Assembly: GCA_964352625.1 (NCBI GenBank)
Contig: CAYGSD010000013.1
Coordinates: 32,467-96,466 of the forward strand
Origin: JAAEPI01 sp964352625
Lineage (GTDB): Bacteria; Bacteroidota; Bacteroidia; Cytophagales; Cyclobacteriaceae
DNA length: 64,000 bases
Direction of reading: 5' to 3'
Part shown: positions 36,731-44,865 of the stretch, one piece after another
Numbering within the stretch: the stretch's first letter is position 1
Layout: every line of letters begins with the position of its first letter
Position numbers and translations under genes: made by a program
The notes under the pieces: model-generated
What the model was told of the DNA's origin: nothing
Databases searched by the model: none
Seen by the model: the letters and a program-made list of their open reading frames with translations, nothing else

Positions 36731-36738
36731 CAAAAGTA
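36731..36738 (-). promoter_or_regulatory. -7 box of glyA (TACTTTTG)
   Basis: A perfect TAnnTTTG match on the minus strand is followed by CGGGC and the glyA ATG. The spacing predicts a leaderless transcript. The -33 element is not clear. Confidence 0.7.
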
Positions 36739-36790
36739 GGTAAGAAGGGGCATTGAGCTATAATATTTCGCTCGTTGATTACATTCGCTC

Positions 36791-38152
36791 ATGGCCAAGC
36801 AAAAAACTGTTTTCTATTGCCAAAACTGTGGAACCGAATCCGCCAAATGGGTAGGGAAGTGTCCATCATGCAATGAGTGGAATACGTACGTTGAAGAGGT
36901 AGTCAAAAACCCCTCTCAGCAGCAGGGAAATTTTAGGCCAGTAGTTGCCGAACCAATTCTTATCCAGAAAGTAAGTCCTCTGAAAGTCAATAGACTTCCT
37001 ACTGGTTTGTCTGAGCTTGATCGTGTGCTTGGGGGAGGCATTGTGCCCGGTTCCTTGATTCTTCTGGGAGGTGAGCCAGGTATTGGAAAATCTACATTGC
37101 TGCTTCAGATGGCTATTCATTTGCAAAAGAAAATCTTGTACGTCTCCGGTGAGGAAAGTGCCGAACAGATTAAGCTAAGGGCGGAGAGGATTGGAATAAA
37201 AACAGAGACTTGCTACCTATTGGCCGAAACATCCTTGGATGCCGTTTTTGCGAATGCGGAAAAATTGCGACCAGACTTGTTGGTGATTGATTCTATACAG
37301 ACGCTTTACTCTGATCGGCTAGATGCTACACCAGGTAGTGTTTCTCAAGTAAAGGAATGTACAGCCCAGTTGATGAAGTATGCCAAGCAAACCCATATTC
37401 CCATATTTCTTGTAGGGCACATCAACAAAGACGGAGCGATTGCGGGCCCGAAGGTTTTGGAACACATGGTGGACACAGTTCTCCAATTTGAGGGAGATCG
37501 AAACATGATCTATCGAATTCTGCGCACCATTAAGAACAGGTTTGGGCCAACATCAGAATTGGGAATTTTTGAGATGCAGGGTTCAGGATTGAGAGAAGTC
37601 ACCAATCCGTCGGAGATTTTGATACTGCCTAGGGAGGACAGCATGAGTGGTATCGGTATTGGGGCAACATTGGAAGGGAACCGTCCGCTCCTAATAGAAG
37701 CGCAAGCACTGGTGAGTCCGGCCACTTACGGGACTCCTCAGAGAAGCGCAACGGGCTATGACGCCAAAAGGCTCAACATGCTTTTGGCTGTTTTGGAGAA
37801 GCGCATGGGTTTGAGACTTAGTCAGCAAGATGTGTTTTTGAATATTGCGGGGGGCTTGAAGATTCAAGACCCTTCGATTGACATGGCCATCTGTGCGGCT
37901 TTGTATTCTTCCTACGAGGATGTACCTATTTCTGAAAAAGTGTGTTTCGCTGGTGAAATCGGCCTTGGTGGCGAAGTACGCTCTGTCAACCAAATCGACC
38001 GAAGAATTCTAGAGGCTGAGAAACTAGGATTTGAAAAAATATTTATCTCCAAGCATCAAACAGGTACGGAAGCCGCCAAAAAGGCAAAAATAAAAGTCGT
38101 CGGGATAGGAAAAATTACTGGTTCCTTACGTTCGGATTTTTTTGATTTTTAG
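36791..38152 (+). CDS. radA: DNA repair protein RadA
   Basis: The 453-residue protein has the N-terminal C4 zinc finger (CQNCGTESAKWVGKCPSC), Walker A GGEPGIGKST near residues 93-102, the RadA-specific KNRFG motif near 247-251, and a C-terminal Lon-like domain. RadA is a branch-migration helicase acting in recombinational repair. It is divergent from glyA (65-base gap with a TATAAT-like sequence). Its last 38 bases overlap the end of the DUF5723 gene on the other strand. Confidence 0.96.
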   Translation: MAKQKTVFYCQNCGTESAKWVGKCPSCNEWNTYVEEVVKNPSQQQGNFRPVVAEPILIQKVSPLKVNRLPTGLSELDRVLGGGIVPGSLILLGGEPGIGKSTLLLQMAIHLQKKILYVSGEESAEQIKLRAERIGIKTETCYLLAETSLDAVFANAEKLRPDLLVIDSIQTLYSDRLDATPGSVSQVKECTAQLMKYAKQTHIPIFLVGHINKDGAIAGPKVLEHMVDTVLQFEGDRNMIYRILRTIKNRFGPTSELGIFEMQGSGLREVTNPSEILILPREDSMSGIGIGATLEGNRPLLIEAQALVSPATYGTPQRSATGYDAKRLNMLLAVLEKRMGLRLSQQDVFLNIAGGLKIQDPSIDMAICAALYSSYEDVPISEKVCFAGEIGLGGEVRSVNQIDRRILEAEKLGFEKIFISKHQTGTEAAKKAKIKVVGIGKITGSLRSDFFDF

Positions 38153-39623
38153 GAGGCGTTGCTGATTTTGGCACCTCTCTACGTTTCTGTTTCTTGATGA
38201 TGCTGTAGATGCCTTCTCTACGCTTAGTCTTGACCTTAGAGCCAAGGAAGGAACCTGTACTAATTCCCTTGTTTTTACCTTGTTTTGATTTGTTTGACCC
38301 GAAAGTGGTGACAGCTCCTCTGCTACCAAGGCCTGGACCCGCCTTCCTACCAATCATGAAATTCATACCGGTTCTGAAATCCAAAGCTTTGGCATCAGGC
38401 ACAGAAAAATTGATGACCTGATCTGCTGCAATGTAATATTGAACTGGTCCGCCCCTGACTGCCAATGCAGCTCCTACATTGAAGAAATGCTGTGGCATTT
38501 TGAGTGCGTTTGCTGAAACGGTGAGTGGCCCAATTTGCTGACGAACACCCCCACCGTAGAGCATTTTCATTTGTCCCTGAATCATTCGAGCACCAACCGT
38601 ACCTAAGAATTGTGTTTGGTCAGTGTATCTCCAAATCAAAGTACCGTAAGCTTTTACAGGTAACCAGGTACTATAAGCATCAGTGTTTTTGACTGTCCTG
38701 AATTTGTTAAATAATGAATCCTGAAGGGATTGAGCGATATCATCTACGCCTTTTATATTTATCCCGGCATAGTTGAACGTGGTGTCAGCGAACTGTCTAT
38801 TTTCAACATCCGTTTTCCACGAAATCCTACCCAGATCTACGATAGATCCGGCAAATCCTAAGTATCTGTTTACTCGATATTCAAACCCAATGTCCATCCC
38901 CATTCCGGAATTCCCTGGAGAAACTAAATAGCTCCCGTTGTAGCTGTTAAGTCCGGCAGTTCTAAAGACAAAGTTTTCTGTATTGACATCCCAAGCATAC
39001 GTCTGAGGATTTACCTCAAGAGTCGCCTTCAGATTGCTCGGAGTGCTAATGTTCGAGAAGCCTTGGAAATATTTTAGCCTAGCACCTACCAACAACTGCT
39101 TATCGACTTGATAGGACATGCCAAGTGCCCATTCTCGAAAGTGGGTGGTGGAAATACCCATTTTCCCAATGTCAATTGTTTCTCCGAGTTTGCTGCCATT
39201 CCCTTGCCAGACGAATTCAAGTAATTCTTTTGGGTATAGGACATCACTTTCAACCCGCTCACGAACCGCAAAGGTGAAACCTGGTCCATTCGGCACATTG
39301 TATCCAATGTGGAATAAGTCAATATTGGCGTTAATGCTATTGAGGTTGTTGTTCTGTAACTCCCCAATCAAACCGGTAACACTTACAACATTATTTCCAG
39401 CTTCTTTTTGAATCGCCTGATTGTAGCTGAATTTATTGTTGGCATGAATGTGAACTCCAGAAAGGACAGGTAGCCCAAAGAAGATCCGAGCATCTGGAGA
39501 GTACGCTGGGTTCAGGGTCGAGTTCTGAAAAGTCGCGTCACCAAGATGGTAAAACGAAAGACTTGTCTGGCCAACGGCAGAATAAGCAAAGAGGATAAGA
39601 AGGATTAGGTATAACTTCCTCAT
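38115..39623 (-). CDS. DUF5723-type outer-membrane beta-barrel protein with basic tail
   Basis: The 502-residue protein has a signal peptide ending at about residue 18 (AYSAVGQ), then SLSFYHLGDATFQNSTLNPA and repeated amphipathic strands typical of DUF5723 proteins and reminiscent of PorP/SprF-type barrels. The last roughly 60-70 residues are unlike the barrel: rich in Lys, Arg, Ser and Gly with hardly any acidic residues (for example KVKTKRREG and KKQKRREVPK). The barrel likely sits in the outer membrane; the tail could face the periplasm. It is the last gene of a three-gene operon and overlaps the lipoprotein gene by four bases. The function is unknown. Confidence 0.78.
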   Translation of the reverse strand: MRKLYLILLILFAYSAVGQTSLSFYHLGDATFQNSTLNPAYSPDARIFFGLPVLSGVHIHANNKFSYNQAIQKEAGNNVVSVTGLIGELQNNNLNSINANIDLFHIGYNVPNGPGFTFAVRERVESDVLYPKELLEFVWQGNGSKLGETIDIGKMGISTTHFREWALGMSYQVDKQLLVGARLKYFQGFSNISTPSNLKATLEVNPQTYAWDVNTENFVFRTAGLNSYNGSYLVSPGNSGMGMDIGFEYRVNRYLGFAGSIVDLGRISWKTDVENRQFADTTFNYAGINIKGVDDIAQSLQDSLFNKFRTVKNTDAYSTWLPVKAYGTLIWRYTDQTQFLGTVGARMIQGQMKMLYGGGVRQQIGPLTVSANALKMPQHFFNVGAALAVRGGPVQYYIAADQVINFSVPDAKALDFRTGMNFMIGRKAGPGLGSRGAVTTFGSNKSKQGKNKGISTGSFLGSKVKTKRREGIYSIIKKQKRREVPKSATPPKNQKNPNVRNQ

Positions 39624-41212
39624 AGGCCAGCATCAATTACAGCTCTTGCTCCCAGTGTTACTTTAAGTTCTGCATCAGCCAATAGCTTAACATATATTTC
39701 CTGACTGGTCTGTGTTGCAGGTGAGTTCATAATAATTACCAACCGGATAATAGTGCCATTATTCAGTGCGTCTATTCCAGCAGGCCCAATTGGGATATCT
39801 TCTATGTTCGTTTTCGATTCGCGCACAGTCCTATCAATGTTTAAGAAGGGCTGATCCAATGCTTCATTTTCCAATGCAATAAAGAGGGTGTCTTGCGCAT
39901 CGTTCATTATAAGAAGGTTCATTTTCGCTGCAAAAGGCAACTCACTTACAGTGACCAATCGCAGAACCATGGAATCTAACTCACTAAAATTATAACCCGC
40001 TCCTATGTCAAAATCTATGACCTTTTCGACGTTGGTCATGGCGACTTCCATTGGCATCTCAAGTTCCATAAAACTTCTTACCGTGCTGGTGTCGGTGACG
40101 AAGTTCAGAGCAGTTGGATTATAAAAATTTGTTCGGCCCTCAATATCGAAGGTGATCGAAGTAGGTGAGGTGGAGAGCAAGTCTTCCAGATTCGAATTGA
40201 AGGTAGTAATGGCTATTTGAGTTTGGGTAACCTCACCCGTCACCGGATGTGTGGTAGGCGAGGAGGCAATTTCTGGAGGGTTAGTGACCACTCCGCCAGA
40301 GAGAAATGTTTGATTTCCATCAGAGTCTTCTGTATAGATACCACCAAGCCCCATAGCTATTGGAATGCCGAAAGAACTTCGAAAATCGAAGCGTAACTCC
40401 GAGCCTCCGAATAGGATTCCGTCAAGTTCCAGTTCATCAAAAAAGCTGATGTTCAAGGATTGGTTAGCTATTTCGATAAGGTCTTGCCCAAGCTTTCCGA
40501 AGACAATTATGAAGTCTTGATCTAGAAAATCTATAGTAACCGTGATTTGATCTCCTGACAATATCTCCCCAGGATCTAGCGTGATCGTCAGGTTCATGTC
40601 ATACACATTAGTCCCCGAGACTTCTCTCAAAATGGTTTTATGATCAGCGAGAGATTGGTTGTCATTGACCGTGCTGCCGGAGTTAAGGGTTCCAGAGAAG
40701 GTTACTGCAGCATCCGTATTAACGTTGATGGTACTGGCTAACTCAAGGGTATAGTCAAGATCGGAACCAGATGTAGACGATAGTGCAACGCTTACAGATG
40801 CAGTATTAGCGTGAAAAACCGAGTCTATTACTTCCCCATCTACTGATTCGTAGGTCTGGGTGAAACTAACAGAAACGGATTGAGGAGAGGCGCTAACTGC
40901 TCTATTAGGTAAGGATACAACTGATGCTTCGGAATTGTCCGGCACCTCAAAAATGTCTGGTGAAAAAGTATAGCTCGCTTCGTCTCTGTATATCAAGCGG
41001 AGTTCCCCGGTTTCCTCGTCTTCTTCCAATCCCAAATCCCCATTAGCAGCATCATCAAGAAGCTCCCGTATGGTGTAAGTGGCCGAACCGAAAGGAACTG
41101 CTATGTCAGAGCTTAGTCTCTCCAGCTTGATATTCTTGAAGTCCAAATCGGAGATATTACAGCCGATTAGGAACAATCCCAGTAAAATAGCAGCATAACA
41201 AAAATTTCTCAC
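39620..41212 (-). CDS. Outer-membrane lipoprotein, beta-sandwich-rich, unknown function
   Basis: The 530-residue protein starts at GTG with MRNFCYAAILLGLFLIGC, a lipoprotein signal with the modified Cys at residue 18. The mature part is acidic and rich in Thr, Ser and Val with repeated beta-strand patterns, which suggests several Ig- or jelly-roll-like domains. No catalytic motif is recognised. It lies 24 bases after the PLP-enzyme gene and overlaps the DUF5723 gene by four bases, so lipoprotein and barrel are probably made together and may form one envelope complex (inference). Confidence 0.75.
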   Translation of the reverse strand: MRNFCYAAILLGLFLIGCNISDLDFKNIKLERLSSDIAVPFGSATYTIRELLDDAANGDLGLEEDEETGELRLIYRDEASYTFSPDIFEVPDNSEASVVSLPNRAVSASPQSVSVSFTQTYESVDGEVIDSVFHANTASVSVALSSTSGSDLDYTLELASTINVNTDAAVTFSGTLNSGSTVNDNQSLADHKTILREVSGTNVYDMNLTITLDPGEILSGDQITVTIDFLDQDFIIVFGKLGQDLIEIANQSLNISFFDELELDGILFGGSELRFDFRSSFGIPIAMGLGGIYTEDSDGNQTFLSGGVVTNPPEIASSPTTHPVTGEVTQTQIAITTFNSNLEDLLSTSPTSITFDIEGRTNFYNPTALNFVTDTSTVRSFMELEMPMEVAMTNVEKVIDFDIGAGYNFSELDSMVLRLVTVSELPFAAKMNLLIMNDAQDTLFIALENEALDQPFLNIDRTVRESKTNIEDIPIGPAGIDALNNGTIIRLVIIMNSPATQTSQEIYVKLLADAELKVTLGARAVIDAGL

Positions 41213-41236
41213 GGTTTGAAATTGCTAAAAATGTTG

Positions 41237-42130
41237 TTAAATATGAATTTTTTGAGGGCTTTTTTGGTTGTGGCCTGCTATTCCCTGAAGGCCTCCAGTG
41301 TGTAGAAAGATTAAGGTTTGGCCGTCAAATTTACCGTTTGTAATCATATTCCAAACGCCAAACAGCGCTTTTCCTGTATAAATCGGGTCAAATAAAATTC
41401 CAATCTCCTCTTTCATTTTGTTGATGAAGTCGATCAACTCTGGAGACGTCTTACCGTATCCTCCAAAATGGTAGTCGGTATTCACCGTATAGTTTGAATG
41501 AGAAATGTTCATAGTAAGGAGCAAACTCTTAAATGCCGTGTGAATGAATTCTCCTTTCAGAGAGCTTAAACCCAAGACATTGTTTCTTCCTGCTAATCTA
41601 GCTATTAATCCGGCCATGGTAGTACCCGTTCCGATCGAGGTAATGATGTGATCAAAGGGCTCATCGATTTCATCAATGATTTCTCCAGCACCCATCACCC
41701 CAAGCCCATTTGCTCCACCCTCGGGAATCACAAGGGTTTTTGGGCTATGAAAATCACCCCCAGCTTTCATGCTTTGGTAGCTCTCGCGAGACACGAATTC
41801 TAGCTCCATGCCACAAAGGCTGGCATTTCTTAATGTTTCATTGCTCTCAGAATTCAATTCTTCTCCCCTGATGATCCCTCTCGACCGCAAGCCAAAATGC
41901 TGAGCTGCCGAAGCAGTCGCGGCTATGTGATTAGAGAAGCCCCCCCCGTAAGTAAGAATTTCGGTGCAACCTTTAGTTCTGGCTTCTTCGATGTTGTATT
42001 TAAGTTTTCGCCATTTGTTACCCGACACCTCAGAATGGATCAGATCATCCCGCTTTATCCAGAGTTTTACCCCATGTTTTTCGAGTATCGAATGGTGGAT
42101 TTCTTCAATTGGTGATGGCAAGAGAAACAC
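41237..42130 (-). CDS. PLP-dependent ACC deaminase / D-cysteine desulfhydrase family enzyme
   Basis: The 297-residue protein has SGNKWRKLKYN with the PLP-binding Lys39, the YGGGFSNHIAATA phosphate-side loop, and SIGTGTTMAGLI. Family members deaminate 1-aminocyclopropane-1-carboxylate or split D-cysteine into pyruvate, ammonia and sulfide; the sequence alone does not decide the substrate. At 297 residues it is somewhat shorter than ACC deaminases of about 338, which slightly favours the desulfhydrase-like group. The start is GTG; the next in-frame codons upstream reach a stop without another start. It heads a unit with the lipoprotein and the DUF5723 barrel. Confidence 0.85.
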   Translation of the reverse strand: MFLLPSPIEEIHHSILEKHGVKLWIKRDDLIHSEVSGNKWRKLKYNIEEARTKGCTEILTYGGGFSNHIAATASAAQHFGLRSRGIIRGEELNSESNETLRNASLCGMELEFVSRESYQSMKAGGDFHSPKTLVIPEGGANGLGVMGAGEIIDEIDEPFDHIITSIGTGTTMAGLIARLAGRNNVLGLSSLKGEFIHTAFKSLLLTMNISHSNYTVNTDYHFGGYGKTSPELIDFINKMKEEIGILFDPIYTGKALFGVWNMITNGKFDGQTLIFLHTGGLQGIAGHNQKSPQKIHI

Positions 42131-42158
42131 GACGCAAGTTTACGGTAATTTTGGGGCC
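42131..42158. promoter_or_regulatory. Divergent promoter region between PLP enzyme and RluD-type synthase
   Basis: Only 28 bases separate the two start codons. On the plus strand TAATTTTG (42146-42153) is a perfect -7 box, five bases before the synthase ATG. On the minus strand TAAACTTG (42135-42142) has one mismatch and ends four bases before the GTG of the PLP enzyme. Both transcripts would start at or beside their start codons, and polymerases on the two boxes would clash. Confidence 0.6.
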
Positions 42159-43187
42159 ATGTCAGAGGAAGAATTACAAGACGAAGAGTTATTTGAGCAT
42201 CATCACATTGTTGCTGACCCTAAGCAGGAGCTTCTCAGAATAGACAAATTTCTGATGGATCGCCTGCCCAATGTGACCCGTAACAAATTGCAAGTGGGAA
42301 TAAGGGACGGCCTGGTAAAAGTGAATGGAGAGCAAGTGAAGCCAAACTACAAGGTGCATCCTGGAGACAGCATTCATGTCTACCTGACACAACCGCCCAG
42401 AGACGAAGACTTAGTGCCAGAGGATATCCCTTTAAATATTGTTTTTGAGGACGATCATCTATTGGTGGTGAACAAACCCGCTGGCATGGTTGTGCATCCG
42501 GCCTATCAAAATTGGTCTGGCACTTTGGTGAATGGTCTGGCATTTCATTTTCAAAATCTTCCTGAAATGAAAGGCAATGATGGCCGTCCCGGTCTTGTTC
42601 ACCGCATTGATAAGGATACGTCTGGCCTACTTGTGATAGCAAAAACCGAAGAGGGGATGGGAGGCCTGGCCAAGCAGTTTTTTGATCACTCAATTGAGCG
42701 AACTTATTATGCTCTGGTATGGGGAGAGTTGGGTGAAGACTCTGGGACGATCAATGTGAACGTGGGAAGGAGCCTGAAGGACAGGAGGATCACGGCTTGT
42801 TTTCCCGAAGGGGACTTTGGGAAGAATGCCATCACGCATTTCAAGGTGCTGAAAAATATGCGGTATGTGAGTCTCATTCAATGCAATCTGGAAACAGGAC
42901 GCACGCACCAGATTCGTGCGCACATGAAATATCTCGGTCATCCGCTTTTCAATGATGAAACCTACGGTGGTCATGAAATCCTGAAAGGGACGGTTTTTAC
43001 CAAATACAAGCAATTTGTTCAGAACTGTTTCAAACTAATGCCACGTCAGGCCTTGCACGCCAAAACCCTCGGTTTCATCCATCCCGTGACTAAAAAGAAA
43101 GTCCAATTTGATTCCGACCTACCTGAGGATTTCACTTCGGTATTAGAAAAATGGGAAAAATATGTAAACACCTTCGACGAGGAGTAG
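42159..43187 (+). CDS. RluD-type 23S rRNA pseudouridine synthase (RluA family)
   Basis: The start was set at ATG 42159. The open frame extends upstream to 41964, but that part lies inside the PLP-enzyme gene and resembles nothing. The 342-residue product has an S4 RNA-binding domain at about 27-75 (LRIDKFLMDRL), the catalytic motif HRIDKDTSG at 148-156 with Asp151, and RTHQIRAHM near the C-terminus. RluD modifies helix 69 of 23S rRNA. The family is certain; the exact target uridine is inferred. The N-terminal tail before S4 is acidic with a His run. Confidence 0.92.
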   Translation: MSEEELQDEELFEHHHIVADPKQELLRIDKFLMDRLPNVTRNKLQVGIRDGLVKVNGEQVKPNYKVHPGDSIHVYLTQPPRDEDLVPEDIPLNIVFEDDHLLVVNKPAGMVVHPAYQNWSGTLVNGLAFHFQNLPEMKGNDGRPGLVHRIDKDTSGLLVIAKTEEGMGGLAKQFFDHSIERTYYALVWGELGEDSGTINVNVGRSLKDRRITACFPEGDFGKNAITHFKVLKNMRYVSLIQCNLETGRTHQIRAHMKYLGHPLFNDETYGGHEILKGTVFTKYKQFVQNCFKLMPRQALHAKTLGFIHPVTKKKVQFDSDLPEDFTSVLEKWEKYVNTFDEE

Positions 43188-43215
43188 ATCAAAGAGAAAT
43201 CGCATCATTTTTTCT

Positions 43216-43223
43216 TAAATTTC
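43216..43223 (+). promoter_or_regulatory. Possible -7 box of the YCF48-like lipoprotein gene (TAAATTTC)
   Basis: One mismatch (final C for G) to TAnnTTTG, followed by ACGA and the ATG at 43228. Position and spacing match the other putative leaderless starts in this window. Confidence 0.4.
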
Positions 43224-43227
43224 ACGA

Positions 43228-44280
43228 ATGAAAAACATCATCCCTGCCCTTCTAATGGTTTTCTCAATCGCTTGCTCTACTTCAAAAGAAAAGGCTGAAG
43301 TCAAAACACCGACCCTCACCGTTCAGGAGGTTGGCACGGATGCCCTTCTTCAGGCCATTAGTATAGTGGATGAAAATACCGCTTGGCTAAGCGGCCACAA
43401 AGCAACTTTTGTGAGAACAATGGACGGAGGAGAAACTTGGGATGTCTTCCAGCACCCAACCGGCGATACGCTTCAGTTTCGCGACATTCATGCTTTCGAT
43501 TCTTCGCGGGTGATATTGATGAGTGCTGGGCCGGGTGATCAGTCGCGAATTTTTGAAGTAAGGAATGGGATTGTTTGGCGAGAGCATTTTGTCATGCAAG
43601 ACACAGCCGGATTCTTAGACTGCATCGACTTCTGGGATGACAAACGGGGCATTGCCTATGGCGATGCAATTGACAACTTCCCGTACATTCTGTTGACAAA
43701 AAACGCAGGACGCACGTGGACACGAGCCGACACCACGAATATGCCCAAAGCCGGAAAAGGTGAAGGAGGATTTGCTGCTAGTGGAACGTGTGTGACAACT
43801 GGAGAAAATGGCTTGGCATGGATCGCTACGGGAGCAAGTGGAAATGCACGAATATTAATAACAAAAGATTATGGACAGAGTTGGCAGTCCTACGACACCC
43901 CAATTATTAAAGGGGAATTCGCTGGGCATGCGTCGATTGATTTTATGGATAGCCTGAACGGATTCGTCACGGGTGGTGACCTGGCTGTGCGTGACCAATA
44001 CACAGATAATTGCGCCTTCACTTCGGATGGAGGAAAGACTTGGGAACTAACTGGTCAATCCGTTACCCTCGGGGCATTCTACGGGAGTTCAACTATTACT
44101 ATTAATGACACTAATTACACCTTCGTTTGTGGGCCAAATGGTATGGACTATACTGCGGATCTTGGCCAGACTTGGACCAAGTTGGACTCAGCAAACCTCT
44201 GGGCAGTAAATATCCATGAGTCCGGTACGGGTTGGGTCAGTGGAGGAAATGGGAGGGTGGTTAAGATTGAAATGAAATGA
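43228..44280 (+). CDS. YCF48/BNR-repeat lipoprotein
   Basis: The 350-residue protein has a lipoprotein signal (MKNIIPALLMVFSIAC, Cys at 16). The mature part contains repeated SxDGGETW-like Asp-box motifs (TMDGGETWD, TKDYGQSWQ, TSDGGKTWE and a final ADLGQTWTK). This is the BNR/YCF48 beta-propeller pattern. No sialidase catalytic arginine triad is apparent, so a structural or assembly role on the cell surface is more likely than hydrolysis. It overlaps the next gene by four bases. Confidence 0.83.
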   Translation: MKNIIPALLMVFSIACSTSKEKAEVKTPTLTVQEVGTDALLQAISIVDENTAWLSGHKATFVRTMDGGETWDVFQHPTGDTLQFRDIHAFDSSRVILMSAGPGDQSRIFEVRNGIVWREHFVMQDTAGFLDCIDFWDDKRGIAYGDAIDNFPYILLTKNAGRTWTRADTTNMPKAGKGEGGFAASGTCVTTGENGLAWIATGASGNARILITKDYGQSWQSYDTPIIKGEFAGHASIDFMDSLNGFVTGGDLAVRDQYTDNCAFTSDGGKTWELTGQSVTLGAFYGSSTITINDTNYTFVCGPNGMDYTADLGQTWTKLDSANLWAVNIHESGTGWVSGGNGRVVKIEMK

Positions 44281-44855
44281 AACATCTTCTCCTCTTATTA
44301 GTAATTTTGGTAGGATGCAACAAACCGTGTAGACAAATTGAATTTGAAAAATATTCAAATTCGAAGGGGTTTCATCCAATTGAAGTTATCAGGAGGCTTG
44401 AAGATTGCTCGTATTCTAGTGAGATTAACTTGCAATTTGAGAATAGCTACTTGTATTCAGATTTTGTTTTAAAGCGAAATGAGAAGAAATTCTTTTTGAT
44501 TCTGAATGAAATAGAATTGGAGTTGTTTGATTTAGGCAGTCCTGCCTTGGAGAAATTGATAAATTTCTCTGAATTGAATCCTAAATATCCAAACGTAAGA
44601 ACCAGTTTGGATTCAGTCTACTTTAGGAACTCCGAAAACGTATTCCAATTTCGATGGAAAGAAGCTACAGCAGTGCTCGGGGATGATGAAGTTTACGAAT
44701 ATGATATTGTTTTTTTCTTAACTATCGAGGGATTCATTATAGGATCATACGTTTCAAAAACTTATGATGATTCCGAATTTTACATCTCTCCTTCCGGCGA
44801 TATCCTTGAGGACGTAATAGACTATTCGGAAAAGGAATTACGGATAATTCACTGA
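44277..44855 (+). CDS. Small lipoprotein, unknown function
   Basis: The 192-residue protein begins MKHLLLLLVILVGC, a lipoprotein signal with Cys at 14. The mature part has many aromatic and acidic residues in alternating strands, and two Cys residues soon after the lipid anchor (KPC and EDC). No family was recognised. Its ATG overlaps the stop of the YCF48-like gene (ATGA), so the two are translationally coupled and may act together. Confidence 0.7.
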   Translation: MKHLLLLLVILVGCNKPCRQIEFEKYSNSKGFHPIEVIRRLEDCSYSSEINLQFENSYLYSDFVLKRNEKKFFLILNEIELELFDLGSPALEKLINFSELNPKYPNVRTSLDSVYFRNSENVFQFRWKEATAVLGDDEVYEYDIVFFLTIEGFIIGSYVSKTYDDSEFYISPSGDILEDVIDYSEKELRIIH

Positions 44856-44865
44856 AATAATCGTC

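Noticed and set aside
41964..42158. Upstream extension of the RluD-type synthase
   Set aside because: It overlaps the PLP-enzyme gene on the other strand, and the normal N-terminus begins at ATG 42159, which also has a well-placed -7 box.
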